Assembly: GCF_000730565.1 (NCBI RefSeq)
Contig: NZ_BBIQ01000028.1
Location: 1 to 52,042 of the forward strand
DNA length: 52,042 nucleotides
Source of the DNA: Pseudomonas fulva NBRC 16637 = DSM 17717
GTDB lineage: Bacteria; Pseudomonadota; Gammaproteobacteria; Pseudomonadales; Pseudomonadaceae
Direction: 5' to 3'
This document shows, in pieces, positions 1 to 8,854 of the stretch. Position 1 is the first letter of the stretch, and the number at the start of each line of letters is the position of its first letter. The position numbers were made by a program, and so were the translations under genes. The notes under the pieces are model-generated. The model was not told where the DNA came from, did no database searches, and saw nothing but the letters and a program-made list of their open reading frames with translations.

Positions 1-37
1 TCTGCGCCGCCTGGGCTACCGCGCGCTTAGAAGCAAA

Positions 38-112
<75 letters not shown>

Positions 113-452
113 GGGCGATTTGCCTGGGAAAGACATTGGCATGTCTTTTCGAGACTGCGGCATTGCGCCGCAGGCAGTCAACCCTTGGCAAAACCCTGCA
201 AGCCCGTAGAATCGCGCTTCCTTTTCGCCCGTCGCCTTGAACGGTGGCAACCGGCAACCAAGACCGAGTCCGCGCCTGACCCCATGAACGCTCATGTGAA
301 ATAGGCTCAACCCTCCCCGCCCGGCCGTCTTCCTGCATGGCCAAGCGGTTGAGTCTTGCCCAGGTCGCATCCGTGCAGCCTCTACCCTACCCGGGTCGAC
401 CAGCGTGAGCGCTCGAAAAGGCCAACCTTCGCCTATCCAACTAGAGGTACCT

Positions 453-1748
453 ATGTCTGCGCGTTTGCTGGCCATGGCGCTGGCGCCGCTGCTCGGGCTG
501 TTCATCATTGCCCTGGGCAACGGCTTCATGTCTTCTCTGACCACCCTGCGACTCGGCGAGGCTGGCGAGTCTGCCACCACCATCGGCATCGTCTCGTCCA
601 CCTACTTCATCGGTCTGACCCTGGGGGCCATCTTCAATGATCGGCTCATCCTGCGCATCGGCCATATCCGCGCCTACACCAGCTTTGCCTCGCTGATCGG
701 CGTCACCATCCTGCTGCAAGGCCTGTTCTATGACGTGACCTGGTGGTCGGTGCTGCGCCTGATCAATGGCTGGGCGGCCGTGGGGGTGTTCCTGGTCATC
801 GAGAGCTGGTTGTTGCTTGCCGGAGACGCCAAGATCCGCGGTCGCCTGCTGGCCTTGTACATGATCGCCTTCTATGGCGCCGGGGTGCTGGCTCAGGCAG
901 GGCTTGGCGAGATCACCCGCCTGGGCGAGACCGCGCCTTTCATGCTGGCAGGTGTGCTGACCGCCCTGTCGGTGTTGCCGATCGTGATCCTGCCACGGGT
1001 TTCGCCACTGCTGGACCAGGTAGAGCCGCTCAAGCCGCGGCAACTGCTGGGCGTGGCACCCTCGGGGCTGGTGGGATGCTTTGGTTCGGGCGTGGCCATT
1101 GCCGGGATCTATACGTTGCTGCCGCTGTATCTCCAACGTATCGGGCTGGACGTCGGCGAAGTAGGCAACATGATGGCCTGGGTCATCCTCGGGGCCATGC
1201 TGTTGCAATACCCGGTGGGGCGGTGGTCGGACCGCAAGGACCGTCAGGACGTGCTGATTGCCCTGGCGGCAGTGTGCGCTGCGCTGGCATTGGTCACCGT
1301 GTTCCTGCCTTCGGATGCATTCCTGCTGCCGGCGATGCTGTTTCTGCTGGGCGGCGGGGTGTTCACCTTGTATCCGGTGGCGGTCAGCCATGCAGCCGAC
1401 CGTGCCCCATCCGATGCCTTGGTGCCCATGATCCAAGGGCTGCTGCTAATCAACTCGCTGGGCTCGGCGATGGCGCCGATGGCGATATCACCCGTGATGA
1501 CCGAGTTTGGCGAAGCCGGGCTTTTCTGGGCGTTTGCCGTGGTCAACCTGTTGATGGTGGGCTTTTTCCTGTGGCGGCGCGGCAAGCGCCCGGCCGCGGA
1601 ACACCCTGCCCCGTTCACGGCCTCCACCACCTTCTCGCCTACTGGCGCCGAACTGCGGGTCACCGAGGACCTGATGCATGCCGCGCAGGAGCATCCTCCG
1701 ATGGAAACGGCCGAACCCAAGCCTTCGCACCACGGCGAGGCCTGTTGA
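453..1748 (+). CDS. MFS transporter, YcaD-like
   Basis: A 431-residue integral membrane protein of the major facilitator superfamily, probably a 12-helix exporter of small molecules; the substrate is unknown. Hydrophobic segments run from residue 3 to about 375. A typical MFS loop (VGRWSDRKDR) lies near residue 255 between helices. The last 50 residues are hydrophilic and probably cytoplasmic. I chose the ATG at 453 over upstream in-frame ATGs because AGAGG lies 5-8 bases before it and the protein then starts directly with the first membrane helix. The closest family I recognise is YcaD/UMF-type MFS proteins; specificity cannot be read from sequence. Confidence 0.9.
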   Translation: MSARLLAMALAPLLGLFIIALGNGFMSSLTTLRLGEAGESATTIGIVSSTYFIGLTLGAIFNDRLILRIGHIRAYTSFASLIGVTILLQGLFYDVTWWSVLRLINGWAAVGVFLVIESWLLLAGDAKIRGRLLALYMIAFYGAGVLAQAGLGEITRLGETAPFMLAGVLTALSVLPIVILPRVSPLLDQVEPLKPRQLLGVAPSGLVGCFGSGVAIAGIYTLLPLYLQRIGLDVGEVGNMMAWVILGAMLLQYPVGRWSDRKDRQDVLIALAAVCAALALVTVFLPSDAFLLPAMLFLLGGGVFTLYPVAVSHAADRAPSDALVPMIQGLLLINSLGSAMAPMAISPVMTEFGEAGLFWAFAVVNLLMVGFFLWRRGKRPAAEHPAPFTASTTFSPTGAELRVTEDLMHAAQEHPPMETAEPKPSHHGEAC

Positions 1749-1846
1749 GGCAAGCGTGCCCTAACCGACCATCCGTCGCCCTCTGGGCACCTCCTGTGCA
1801 GGACTATGCCAAAGCAATGACAGAATCCATGCACAGGAGCTTCGCC

Positions 1847-2155
1847 ATGATTCGCATCCGTAGCCTTTCGCTGTCCGTTGCTTTCGCCTTGGCCACCCTG
1901 GCCGGTACCAGTCAGGCCGCCACTGACACCACCAACACCGACATGCACCCGAAAACCGACCAGATGGGCGGCAAGACTGCAGGTGAAGGCAGCAGCGTGA
2001 ATACCCCAGGCAGCAGCCGTGACAATGACAGCAGCAACGCCGGGGCCGCAGGTGCCCATGACGGTGCTGCGGGCGGCTCCAACAGCACCGGCGAAGCCAC
2101 TGGCTCAGGCGCAGGCGCCACTGGTGGTCAAGCTGAAGATCAAGACAGTCACTAA
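1847..2155 (+). CDS. Small secreted Gly/Ser/Ala-rich protein
   Basis: A 102-residue protein with a clear Sec signal peptide (MIRIRSLSLSVAFALATLAG, cleavage after SQAA near residue 24). The mature part is low-complexity and hydrophilic, rich in Gly, Ser, Thr, Asp and Asn, with no cysteine. AGGAGC lies six bases before the ATG. It should be a disordered periplasmic or secreted protein. I do not recognise a domain. It follows the MFS gene by about 100 bases in the same direction, but no functional link is evident. Confidence 0.75.
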   Translation: MIRIRSLSLSVAFALATLAGTSQAATDTTNTDMHPKTDQMGGKTAGEGSSVNTPGSSRDNDSSNAGAAGAHDGAAGGSNSTGEATGSGAGATGGQAEDQDSH

Positions 2156-2272
2156 GACTACGGTCCAGTGACCACCCGGCGTAATCATCCGATCGATTAC
2201 GCTCATAGCAATTTTCCATTGAATGGCCCGCGCAATGTGCAGTAAGCTCGGGCTCATTCACTGGAGAGCAGC

Positions 2273-2395
2273 ATGCAAGCAACCATCCACACACTCGCTA
2301 CTACCACTGGCCGCGCCCCGCGCCCGGCAGCGGTCGTGACCGTGTGCGTGAACGCACCTGCCTCCTATTACTTCGGGTATTGGTTTAGCCACTAG
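2273..2395 (+). CDS. Aromatic-rich leader peptide of DAHP synthase
   Basis: A 40-residue ORF with a GGAG ribosome site (2263-2266). It ends in SYYFGYWFSH-stop, so six of its last ten codons are Tyr, Phe or Trp. It stands just upstream of an intrinsic terminator, and the DAHP synthase gene follows. That is the layout of a transcription-attenuation leader: stalling at the aromatic codons when charged Tyr/Phe/Trp tRNA is short would favour read-through. The mixture of all three aromatic codons fits control of the common entry step of the pathway. I have not worked out the antiterminator pairing. Confidence 0.8.
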   Translation: MQATIHTLATTTGRAPRPAAVVTVCVNAPASYYFGYWFSH

Positions 2396-2454
2396 GCGCC
2401 GATACCCACACGGCGTCCACCTTCGAGGGGCCGCCGAACATGAGAATACTCAAA

Positions 2455-2491
2455 CCCCCGGTCGGCCTCCCGACCGGGGGTTTTGTTTTTT
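2455..2491 (+). terminator. Attenuator-type intrinsic terminator
   Basis: A perfect 11-bp stem, CCCCCGGTCGG (2455-2465) with CCGACCGGGGG (2470-2480), and a 4-base loop, followed by TTTTGTTTTTT. It lies 60 bases after the leader peptide stop codon and before the DAHP synthase gene, so it is positioned to act as an attenuator. Confidence 0.93.
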
Positions 2492-2526
2492 CAGGCCTAC
2501 ACCCAAACGATCCAGAGGACAGATTC

Positions 2527-2676
2527 ATGAAATACGACACCTATTACGTAACCAGCACCTCCACCTGGCGATTTAGCCACGTCCGCTCGGGCCAGCCTGC
2601 CGCCTCCGACCGGTTCTGCACAGGTGGCACTGATTCAGCCAATAGCCAAACACCGATCTGTCGAACACCTCGATAG
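2527..2676 (+). CDS. Second aromatic-rich short ORF, possible second leader peptide
   Basis: A 49-residue ORF that starts 36 bases after the attenuator, with AGAGGA seven bases before its ATG. Its first half is MKYDTYYVTSTSTWRFSHV, again rich in Tyr, Trp and Phe. It shares DNA blocks with the first leader: CCTATTAC (Tyr-Tyr) and TTTAGCCAC (Phe-Ser-His). That suggests the two are diverged duplicates. Its stop is 49 bases before the DAHP synthase ATG. I see no second terminator with a U-tract behind it, so any control would be by coupling or pausing rather than classical attenuation. Confidence 0.55.
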   Translation: MKYDTYYVTSTSTWRFSHVRSGQPAASDRFCTGGTDSANSQTPICRTPR

Positions 2677-2725
2677 GGCCGACTGCGCAGCCATAGTGCC
2701 TGCCGTCCGCCCAAGGAAAACCCTC

Positions 2726-3835
2726 ATGCAAGCCTCCAGCCTCGCCCTGCCCCTGACCCAAGCCCAAGCTGCCAATACCGCTGTCAGCCGCCGCCTTCCC
2801 AGCCCGCACCTGCTCAAACAACAGATGCCGTTGTCTGCCTCGCTCGCACACCAAGTCCAGGCGCACCGCCAAGCCATTTGCGACATTCTCGAAGGGCGCG
2901 ACCCTCGCCTGCTGGTCATCGTAGGGCCATGCTCGCTGCATGATCCGCGCGCGGCGCTGGAATATGCCGATCGCCTGGCCGCGTTGAGCCGACAGGTCGG
3001 CGAACGCATGCTGCTGGTGATGCGTGCCTACGTGGAAAAACCGCGCACGACGGTGGGCTGGAAGGGCCTGGCTTACGACCCTCACCTCGATGGCAGCGAC
3101 GACATGCATGCAGGTCTGGCACTGTCGCGGGGGCTGATGCTGGGCATGATCGAACGGGGCCTGCCGGTTGCGACCGAATTGCTGCAGCCCATGGCCGCTG
3201 GCTACTTCGACGATGTACTGGCCTGGGCCGCCATCGGCGCCCGCACCACCGAATCACAGATTCATCGAGAAATGGTTAGCGGGCTGGCGCTGCCGGTAGG
3301 CTTCAAGAACGGCACCGATGGCGGCGTTGCCATCGCGACGGACGCCATGCGCAGTGCTGCCCATGCCCACCGGCATTTCGGCATGGATGCACAGGGCTAC
3401 CCTGCGATCGTCGAAACCCTGGGTAACGCGCATACTCACCTGGTGCTGCGAGGTGGCCATCAAGGTCCGAACTACGACGCCCACAGCCTTGCCCTGGCCC
3501 GTCAGGGGCTCGCCAAAGCAGGCCTGCCTGCGCGCATCATGGTCGATTGCAGCCATGCCAACAGTGGCAAGGACCCCGCCCGGCAACCGGCTGTTTTCAA
3601 CGAGGTGTTGCAACAGCGATTGAGCGGCGACACCTCGATCGTCGGCATGATGATCGAGGGGCACTTGTTCGAGGGTTGTCAGGCCCTGAGCAACGGGGCG
3701 CTGAAATACGGCGTGTCCATCACCGATGGCTGCCTTGGCTGGAGCACCACTGAGACCTTGTTGCAGGGTGCGGCACGCCTTTTGGGTGAGCGGCAGGCCG
3801 AACCCTGCGAGACACGACCGGTTGAAGTGCGTTAG
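2726..3835 (+). CDS. aroF: 3-deoxy-7-phosphoheptulonate (DAHP) synthase, AroFGH type
   Basis: Condenses phosphoenolpyruvate and erythrose 4-phosphate, the first step of the shikimate pathway, in the cytoplasm. The 369-residue protein has the class I AroF/G/H signatures: VIVGPCSLHDP near residue 70, KPRTTVGWKG (about 105-114) for substrate binding, FKNGTDGG near 190, MVDCSHANSGKDP (metal and phosphate binding) near 270, and MIEGHLFEG. The ATG at 2726 is preceded by AAGGAAAA; an in-frame GTG at 2624 would add 34 non-conserved residues. Expression is probably set by the upstream leader-attenuator. The feedback specificity (Tyr, Phe or Trp) is not clear from sequence, so the symbol is a family-level choice. 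Confidence 0.92.
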   Translation: MQASSLALPLTQAQAANTAVSRRLPSPHLLKQQMPLSASLAHQVQAHRQAICDILEGRDPRLLVIVGPCSLHDPRAALEYADRLAALSRQVGERMLLVMRAYVEKPRTTVGWKGLAYDPHLDGSDDMHAGLALSRGLMLGMIERGLPVATELLQPMAAGYFDDVLAWAAIGARTTESQIHREMVSGLALPVGFKNGTDGGVAIATDAMRSAAHAHRHFGMDAQGYPAIVETLGNAHTHLVLRGGHQGPNYDAHSLALARQGLAKAGLPARIMVDCSHANSGKDPARQPAVFNEVLQQRLSGDTSIVGMMIEGHLFEGCQALSNGALKYGVSITDGCLGWSTTETLLQGAARLLGERQAEPCETRPVEVR

Positions 3836-3871
3836 GCTTTGCCTCTTTACCCTCCCAAGGAGCAGTACCCC

Positions 3872-4153
3872 ATGGCACGTGCAACCGCCCGTCACATCCT
3901 GGTCAACAGCGAAGACAAGTGCAACGAACTCAAGGCCCAGATCGAAGCGGGTGCCGACTTCGCTGAAATCGCCAAGGCCAACTCCACCTGCCCGTCCAGC
4001 CGTCAGGGTGGTGACCTGGGCTCGTTCGGTCCTGGCCAGATGGTCAAGGAATTCGATACCGTGGTCTTCAGCGCCCCGGTCAACACCGTGCAGGGTCCGG
4101 TCAAGACTCAGTTCGGCTACCACCTGCTGGAAGTGACCAGCCGCCAGGACTAA
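3872..4153 (+). CDS. ppiC: Parvulin-type peptidyl-prolyl isomerase (first copy)
   Basis: A 93-residue single-domain parvulin that catalyses cis-trans isomerisation of Xaa-Pro bonds. It has no signal peptide, so it is cytoplasmic. Motifs are ARHILV at the start, QGGDLGSFGPGQM in the middle and GPVKTQFGYHLLEV at the end, the standard PpiC core. AAGGAG precedes the ATG by nine bases. A second parvulin lies 1 kb downstream beyond the SDR gene and shares the same motifs, so the two are paralogues flanking that gene. Confidence 0.93.
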   Translation: MARATARHILVNSEDKCNELKAQIEAGADFAEIAKANSTCPSSRQGGDLGSFGPGQMVKEFDTVVFSAPVNTVQGPVKTQFGYHLLEVTSRQD

Positions 4154-4173
4154 GTCCTGCGAAGCAAGCCCGG

Positions 4174-4325
4174 TAGGAGGGAGTGGCGCAAAGCCGCTGC
4201 TTTGGCCTCACGCGAAGGCCCCTGCGGAACCTTTGATCAGCCGCTCCGCTCCTACGCTCAGCCCATCCCGGGCGATGCCCAACGGCTTTCTTCGTTCCAG
4301 TCGGCGCCGGCGCGCTGTTAGGGAG
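4174..4325. repeat. REP-like intergenic sequence
   Basis: The 180-base gap between the first parvulin and the SDR gene contains TAGGAGG...GTGGCGCAAAGCCGC and, inverted, CCGCTCCGCTCCTAC. These resemble the two arms of P. putida-type REP units (flank GTAGGAGCGG). No ORF is supported here apart from the ribosome site GGGAG (4321-4325) of the next gene. Confidence 0.45.
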
Positions 4326-4331
4326 CTTTGC

Positions 4332-5102
4332 ATGACCCTCAAAGGCAAGACAGCAGTGATCACAGGTTCCACCAGCGGCATTGGCCTGGGCATTGCCCAT
4401 GTGCTGGCGCGAGCGGGGGCCAACATCGTGCTCAACGGTTTTGGTGACCCTTCACCTGCCATCGCCAGCCTTGAGCAATTAGGGGTGCAGGTGCGCCATC
4501 ACCCCGGTGATCTTGCCGATGCCGCGCAGATCGAGGCCATGCTGGACTTTGCCGAACAGGCATTCGGTGCCGTGGATATCCTGGTCAACAATGCCGGGAT
4601 CCAGCATGTGGCACCTGTCGAGCACTTCCCGGTGGACAGCTGGGACAAGATCATTGCCTTGAACCTGTCTGCGGTCTTCCACGGCACTCGCCTGGTGCTG
4701 CCAGGTATGCGCGCCCGCAACTGGGGCCGCATCATCAACATCGCCTCGGTCCATGGGCTCGTCGGCTCCACCGGCAAGGCCGCATATGTCGCCGCCAAGC
4801 ATGGGGTGATTGGCCTGACCAAGGTCGTAGGGCTGGAAACCGCCATGAGCGGCGTGACCTGCAATGCCCTGTGCCCAGGCTGGGTGTTGACGCCGCTGGT
4901 GCAGCAGCAGATCGACGCACGTGCTGCAACCGGCGTCGATCCGCAGCAGGCAGAACGGGAATTGCTCGCGGAAAAACAGCCTTCACAAGCGTTCGTAGCG
5001 CCCGAGCACCTGGGCGAGCTTGTGCTGTTTCTATGCAGCGAGGCTGGCAGCCAGGTGCGCGGTGCGGCCTGGAACATGGACGGTGGATGGCTGGCGCAAT
5101 AA
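4332..5102 (+). CDS. 3-hydroxybutyrate dehydrogenase (SDR family)
   Basis: A 256-residue classical short-chain dehydrogenase, best matching D-3-hydroxybutyrate dehydrogenase (NAD-dependent interconversion of 3-hydroxybutyrate and acetoacetate). It shows the cofactor motif TGSTSGIG (12-19), NNAG, the catalytic Ser in NIASVHG, YVAAK for the catalytic Tyr/Lys, and LCPGWVLTPLV after it. Length equals the family norm. GGGAG lies six bases before the ATG. The usual neighbours for ketone-body use (acetoacetyl-CoA synthetase, GntP permease) are absent; here it sits between two parvulins. Another SDR with a related substrate is possible. Confidence 0.82.
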   Translation: MTLKGKTAVITGSTSGIGLGIAHVLARAGANIVLNGFGDPSPAIASLEQLGVQVRHHPGDLADAAQIEAMLDFAEQAFGAVDILVNNAGIQHVAPVEHFPVDSWDKIIALNLSAVFHGTRLVLPGMRARNWGRIINIASVHGLVGSTGKAAYVAAKHGVIGLTKVVGLETAMSGVTCNALCPGWVLTPLVQQQIDARAATGVDPQQAERELLAEKQPSQAFVAPEHLGELVLFLCSEAGSQVRGAAWNMDGGWLAQ

Positions 5103-5177
5103 GCCATGCCGATTCGCGGTGGTAGCGGTGCGTCGGGCATAATGGCTGCTTTCTCTCGCTGCATGCACAGGTAGATC

Positions 5178-5453
5178 ATGAAAGCCCAAGCCCGCCACAT
5201 CCTGGTCAAGACTGCTGACGAAGCCGAAAAGCTCAAGCAGCGCATCGCCAAGGGTGAGGCGTTCGATGTGCTCGCCAGGAAGTTCTCCCTCTGCCCCTCG
5301 GGCAAGCGTGGCGGTGATCTTGGAGAGATCCGCCCTGGGCAGATGGTCGGTGCGATCGACCAGGTCATCTTCAAGAAGCCCCTGCGCGTTGTGCATGGGC
5401 CCGTGAAGAGCAAATTCGGCTATCACCTGGTGCAGACGTTCTACCGCGACTGA
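5178..5453 (+). CDS. Parvulin-type peptidyl-prolyl isomerase (second copy)
   Basis: A 91-residue stand-alone parvulin with ARHILVK, RGGDLGEIRPGQM and GPVKSKFGYHLVQ, clearly a paralogue of the parvulin 1 kb upstream. It has no signal peptide. It shares the family core but differs in about half of the other residues, so it is an old duplication rather than a recent one. Prolyl isomerase activity is the safe prediction; clients are unknown. Confidence 0.92.
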   Translation: MKAQARHILVKTADEAEKLKQRIAKGEAFDVLARKFSLCPSGKRGGDLGEIRPGQMVGAIDQVIFKKPLRVVHGPVKSKFGYHLVQTFYRD

Positions 5454-5541
5454 GTCTCAACACTGCCGTCTAAATACCCAGCAACTAGCAGTTCTGCCAG
5501 TTGTCGCTCCCAAGCCTTCCTCTGTAAAAAGTGCCTGACCC

Positions 5542-5561
5542 CGCGCAATTGACGTTGCGCG
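5542..5561 (+). promoter_or_regulatory. Hairpin just upstream of the autotransporter start
   Basis: An inverted repeat CGCGCAA-N6-TTGCGCG lies 13 bases before the GGAGG ribosome site of the autotransporter. There is no U-tract, so it is not an obvious terminator. It could affect leader structure or be an operator. Confidence 0.4.
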
Positions 5562-5585
5562 CTGGCTTTGAATGGAGGCTTTGCT

Positions 5586-8060
5586 ATGCGTGTACGACTG
5601 ATTGTGGGCTCACTGAGTTTGCTGGGCGCGGCCCTGCCATCCGCTCAGGCAGCTTGTACATTTTCCCCTGGGGCCGGTAACGACACGTATGTCTGCGACA
5701 GCGGGTCAGCGCCTTCGCTGGTGGATACCGAGGGTGACAACCGTCTGGTGTTTCCGGCAGGTGGCACCGGCGCCATCGAGGGCGATGTCACCTTTGGCCC
5801 AGGCCGGGACAGTATCGACATGGCCTCCGGCACGATCGCCGGCAACGTCAATCAGGGTGGCGGCATCGATGACTTCGTCATGAGCGGCGGCGTGATCGAG
5901 GGTAACGTCAACCAGGGTGACGGGCTGGACACCTTCTACATGTCCGGCGGCTGGATCAAGGGCACCTTCGACAGCGGCGACTACGCCGAAATGGACGGCG
6001 GCAGGATCGGAAACGTCAACCTGCGCCTGGACAAGAATACCTTCATCATGCGCGGTGGCAGCGTTGACAGGAATGTCATTGCCGCGTTCGACACCGATTA
6101 CATCGAGGTCTTCGATGGCACTATTGGCGGCAATATCAGCGTCAGCGGCGGCGACGACAGCGTCCTGATCCATGGCGGCAGCGTCGCAGGGGACGTGCTG
6201 CTCAGCACGGGCAACGATCGCTTCGTCTGGGACGGCGGGACGATCGGCGGGAAAGTCGATGCCGGGCCGGGCGACGACACTGCGCTGCTCTCCGGGCTTA
6301 ATCCGGAAACGCTGATCATCACAATCGATGGCGGCGAAGGCAACGATATCCTCACGTTCGACAATAGCCGCGCGGTGGGCGGTGCTCGCTACCTCAACTG
6401 GGAGACGGTGGCGTTGACCAATCTTAGTCAGCTGGCGCTCAACGACACCCTGGTCCTTGGAGACGCCGGCACCGGAACCGGCAGGCTCACCCTCGACAGC
6501 AACAGCGTCCTTGCCTCAAGCGAGGGCGTGATCACAGCGTTTGGCCCAGGGCAACGCGCATCGGTGAGTAACGCCGGAACGCTCAACCTTACCGAGGGTG
6601 GCGATGCCCTGGGCCGTCTTACCATCCAAGGCGACTATGTCGGCGAAAACGGCCTGTTGCGCGTGAACAGTGTGCTGGCCGGTGACAATGCGCCCTCCGA
6701 TCGCCTGGTGGTCAGCGCCGGGTCCATAACGGGGACGACCGGCCTGATCGTCAACAATCTGGGGGGAGCCGGCGCGTCGACACCCCAGAACGGCATTCAG
6801 GTCGTGGAGGCACGCGACGGTGCCACCAGTACGGCTACCGCCTTCGTGCAAACGCAAACCCTTTCGGCGGGTGCCTACGACTATCGATTGTTCAAAGGTG
6901 GTGTTACCGCTGGCAGCGAGAACAACTGGTACCTGCGCTCGACGCTGGTGGCGCCACCTGTGGTGACGCCGCCGGCTGAGCCCGAACCCGAGGTCCCTGC
7001 CGAGCCGGCCCCCGAACAGCCGGCGGTTACCCCGCCGGTTGCCGCTCCAGCCCCAGGGCAACTGGACTTGCCCGCCCCGATCGCCGGCAACCAGAGCCTG
7101 CCGCTGTATCGTCCCGAGGTCGCGGTCTACGCCGCCGCCCCCAGGGGGGCAGCCATCGTGGTGCGTCAGGGGCTGGGCACCTTCCATCAGCGTCAGGGCG
7201 ACCAGCAGTTGCTGGAGGGCCAGGGCGCACTGCCCGCTGCCTGGGGTCAGGCCTACGGCGGCGCACTCCGTCAACAGTGGAGTGGTACGGTCAGCCCCAG
7301 CCTCGATGGCGACCTGTATGGCTTCAAGGTTGGTCAGGACGTGTATGCTCATGTGAGTGATAGCGGTGCCCGTCAACACGCTGGGGTATACCTCAGCCAG
7401 TCTCGCCTGACGGCCGGTGTCAAGGGCTTCGCGTTGGCCCAGGAGAACCGTAGCGTCGGTGACTTGCGCCTGGATGGAAAAAGCGCAGGTGCGTACTGGA
7501 GCTGGGTGGGTGCGCAAGGTGGCTATCTGGATGGCGTGTTGCAATACACCCGTTTGGATGGGCGGGCGCGCTCGGACCGAGGCGACAAGTTGGACTTGGA
7601 CGGGGACGCCTGGGCCGCTTCGCTGGAAGCCGGCGTGCCCGTAACCTTGTCATCGCACTGGGCAATCGAGCCGCAGGCACAGGTCATCGCCCAGAAGACC
7701 AAGTTCGATACCGCAAATGATCGCGTCTCGCGTATCGACCATGACGCGCAGGTTGAACTCACTGGCCGCATCGGGCTGCGCCTGGAGGGACGATTCCAGC
7801 CCGACGGTGCCCGGCTGCTGCAACCCTACGCGCAAGTGAACCTGTGGCATGGGGACGGCGGCAGGGATGCGCTGGTCTTCGACAAGACGGACAAGGTCAA
7901 GACTGATTACCGCTACACCGCCCTGCAAGCCGAAGCAGGCGTTGCAGCGCAACTCAATACTTCGTTGAGCGTGCACGGCGGGATTCAGTACACGACGCAT
8001 CTGGATAGCCGTGAACAAGAGGCCAGCGGCGTCAACCTGGGCGTACGCTGGCAGTTCTGA
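5586..8060 (+). CDS. Type Va autotransporter, outer membrane
   Basis: An 824-residue monomeric autotransporter. Residues 1-23 are a Sec signal peptide (ends PSAQAA). Residues about 50-270 form a repeat region in which units such as GGxIxGNVNQGxGxDxFxM recur roughly every 20-25 residues, as expected of a beta-helix passenger. Residues about 455-495 are a Pro/Glu/Ala-rich linker. The last ~290 residues form the translocator barrel, which ends in VRWQF with the terminal Phe needed by the BAM machinery. GGAGG stands seven bases before the ATG, so this start is preferred over one 18 bases upstream. No catalytic motif is visible in the passenger, so adhesion or surface display is more likely than hydrolysis. 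Confidence 0.92.
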   Translation: MRVRLIVGSLSLLGAALPSAQAACTFSPGAGNDTYVCDSGSAPSLVDTEGDNRLVFPAGGTGAIEGDVTFGPGRDSIDMASGTIAGNVNQGGGIDDFVMSGGVIEGNVNQGDGLDTFYMSGGWIKGTFDSGDYAEMDGGRIGNVNLRLDKNTFIMRGGSVDRNVIAAFDTDYIEVFDGTIGGNISVSGGDDSVLIHGGSVAGDVLLSTGNDRFVWDGGTIGGKVDAGPGDDTALLSGLNPETLIITIDGGEGNDILTFDNSRAVGGARYLNWETVALTNLSQLALNDTLVLGDAGTGTGRLTLDSNSVLASSEGVITAFGPGQRASVSNAGTLNLTEGGDALGRLTIQGDYVGENGLLRVNSVLAGDNAPSDRLVVSAGSITGTTGLIVNNLGGAGASTPQNGIQVVEARDGATSTATAFVQTQTLSAGAYDYRLFKGGVTAGSENNWYLRSTLVAPPVVTPPAEPEPEVPAEPAPEQPAVTPPVAAPAPGQLDLPAPIAGNQSLPLYRPEVAVYAAAPRGAAIVVRQGLGTFHQRQGDQQLLEGQGALPAAWGQAYGGALRQQWSGTVSPSLDGDLYGFKVGQDVYAHVSDSGARQHAGVYLSQSRLTAGVKGFALAQENRSVGDLRLDGKSAGAYWSWVGAQGGYLDGVLQYTRLDGRARSDRGDKLDLDGDAWAASLEAGVPVTLSSHWAIEPQAQVIAQKTKFDTANDRVSRIDHDAQVELTGRIGLRLEGRFQPDGARLLQPYAQVNLWHGDGGRDALVFDKTDKVKTDYRYTALQAEAGVAAQLNTSLSVHGGIQYTTHLDSREQEASGVNLGVRWQF

Positions 8061-8067
8061 CAAGTAA

Positions 8068-8096
8068 GCAGGGCGCGCGACCATCGCGCGCCCTGC
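8068..8096. terminator. Hairpin between convergent genes
   Basis: GCAGGGCGCGCG and CGCGCGCCCTGC form a perfect 12-bp stem with a 5-base loop between the convergent autotransporter and LysE genes. There is no strong U-tract. It is probably a shared bidirectional terminator. Confidence 0.75.
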
Positions 8097-8102
8097 CCTT
8101 GA

Positions 8103-8726
8103 CTAACGCCGAACGACCAACAGCCCTGCCCCTGCGCTTGCCAGCAGCGCGGCACTGGTGCGATTGAACAACCTACGAGGCCGCGGCCGCGAGAACCATC
8201 GCTGCAAATAAGCGCCCACTGCAGCGTAGAGCGCGATGGCTGCCCATTCCAGCAGTAGAAACAAAACCCCTAGTAACAGGAACTGTTGGCCTACCGGCAC
8301 GGGGCTGGCGACCGATACGAACTGTGGCAGAAAGGCTGTAAATATCAGGATGGCTTTCGGGTTGCCTGCTGCAACCATGAACTCCTGACGCGCCAGGCGC
8401 CACCCACTGCGCGCCGAGTACCCAGCATCGACGGCCGCGGCCACTGGCGCACGCCACAGTTGCCACGCCAGATAGAACAGATACACCGCCCCTACCACTT
8501 TTATCGCCAGAAACAGGGTTTCGCTGGTATGCAGGACCACGGCCAGGCCCATGGCCGCAAGGCCTATCATGCCGCTGAAAGCAAACAGGCGCCCTACCCC
8601 TGCAAGGCAAGCGGCGCGCAACCCATAGCGACTGGCATTGTGCAGCGACAACAGGTTGTTGGGACCTGGAGCCATGTTCAGGGCAAAGCAGGCCGGTATG
8701 AAAAGCATCAGACTGGCAAGGTCCAT
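8103..8726 (-). CDS. LysE/RhtB family amino-acid exporter (first)
   Basis: A 207-residue inner-membrane exporter of the LysE superfamily with about six hydrophobic segments. The family signature near the N-terminus (ALNMAPGPNNLLSLHNASRYG) and the GNPKAILIFTAFLPQF region are present. The family exports amino acids, homoserine lactone-like compounds and analogues; this one's substrate is unknown. ATG at 8726 with AGAGG upstream is preferred over an extension to 8780. It is divergent from an AraC regulator, and a second LysE gene follows that regulator. Confidence 0.9.
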   Translation of the reverse strand: MDLASLMLFIPACFALNMAPGPNNLLSLHNASRYGLRAACLAGVGRLFAFSGMIGLAAMGLAVVLHTSETLFLAIKVVGAVYLFYLAWQLWRAPVAAAVDAGYSARSGWRLARQEFMVAAGNPKAILIFTAFLPQFVSVASPVPVGQQFLLLGVLFLLLEWAAIALYAAVGAYLQRWFSRPRPRRLFNRTSAALLASAGAGLLVVRR

Positions 8727-8854
8727 CCCTCTATCCTCTGAATTTAGGGCTGTATCGCAGGTACCAGGCCGCAGCGTCAAGGTACAGTCACGCGCGACAA
8801 CTGTACGGGCCAGCAGCGTCTGTTTAAGCTGTCAGCCATCACGAGGACCTTCCG

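Noticed and set aside
743..1846. Upstream extension of the small Gly/Ser-rich secreted protein
   Set aside because: It overlaps the MFS gene in another frame; the signal peptide and AGGAGC fix the start at 1847.
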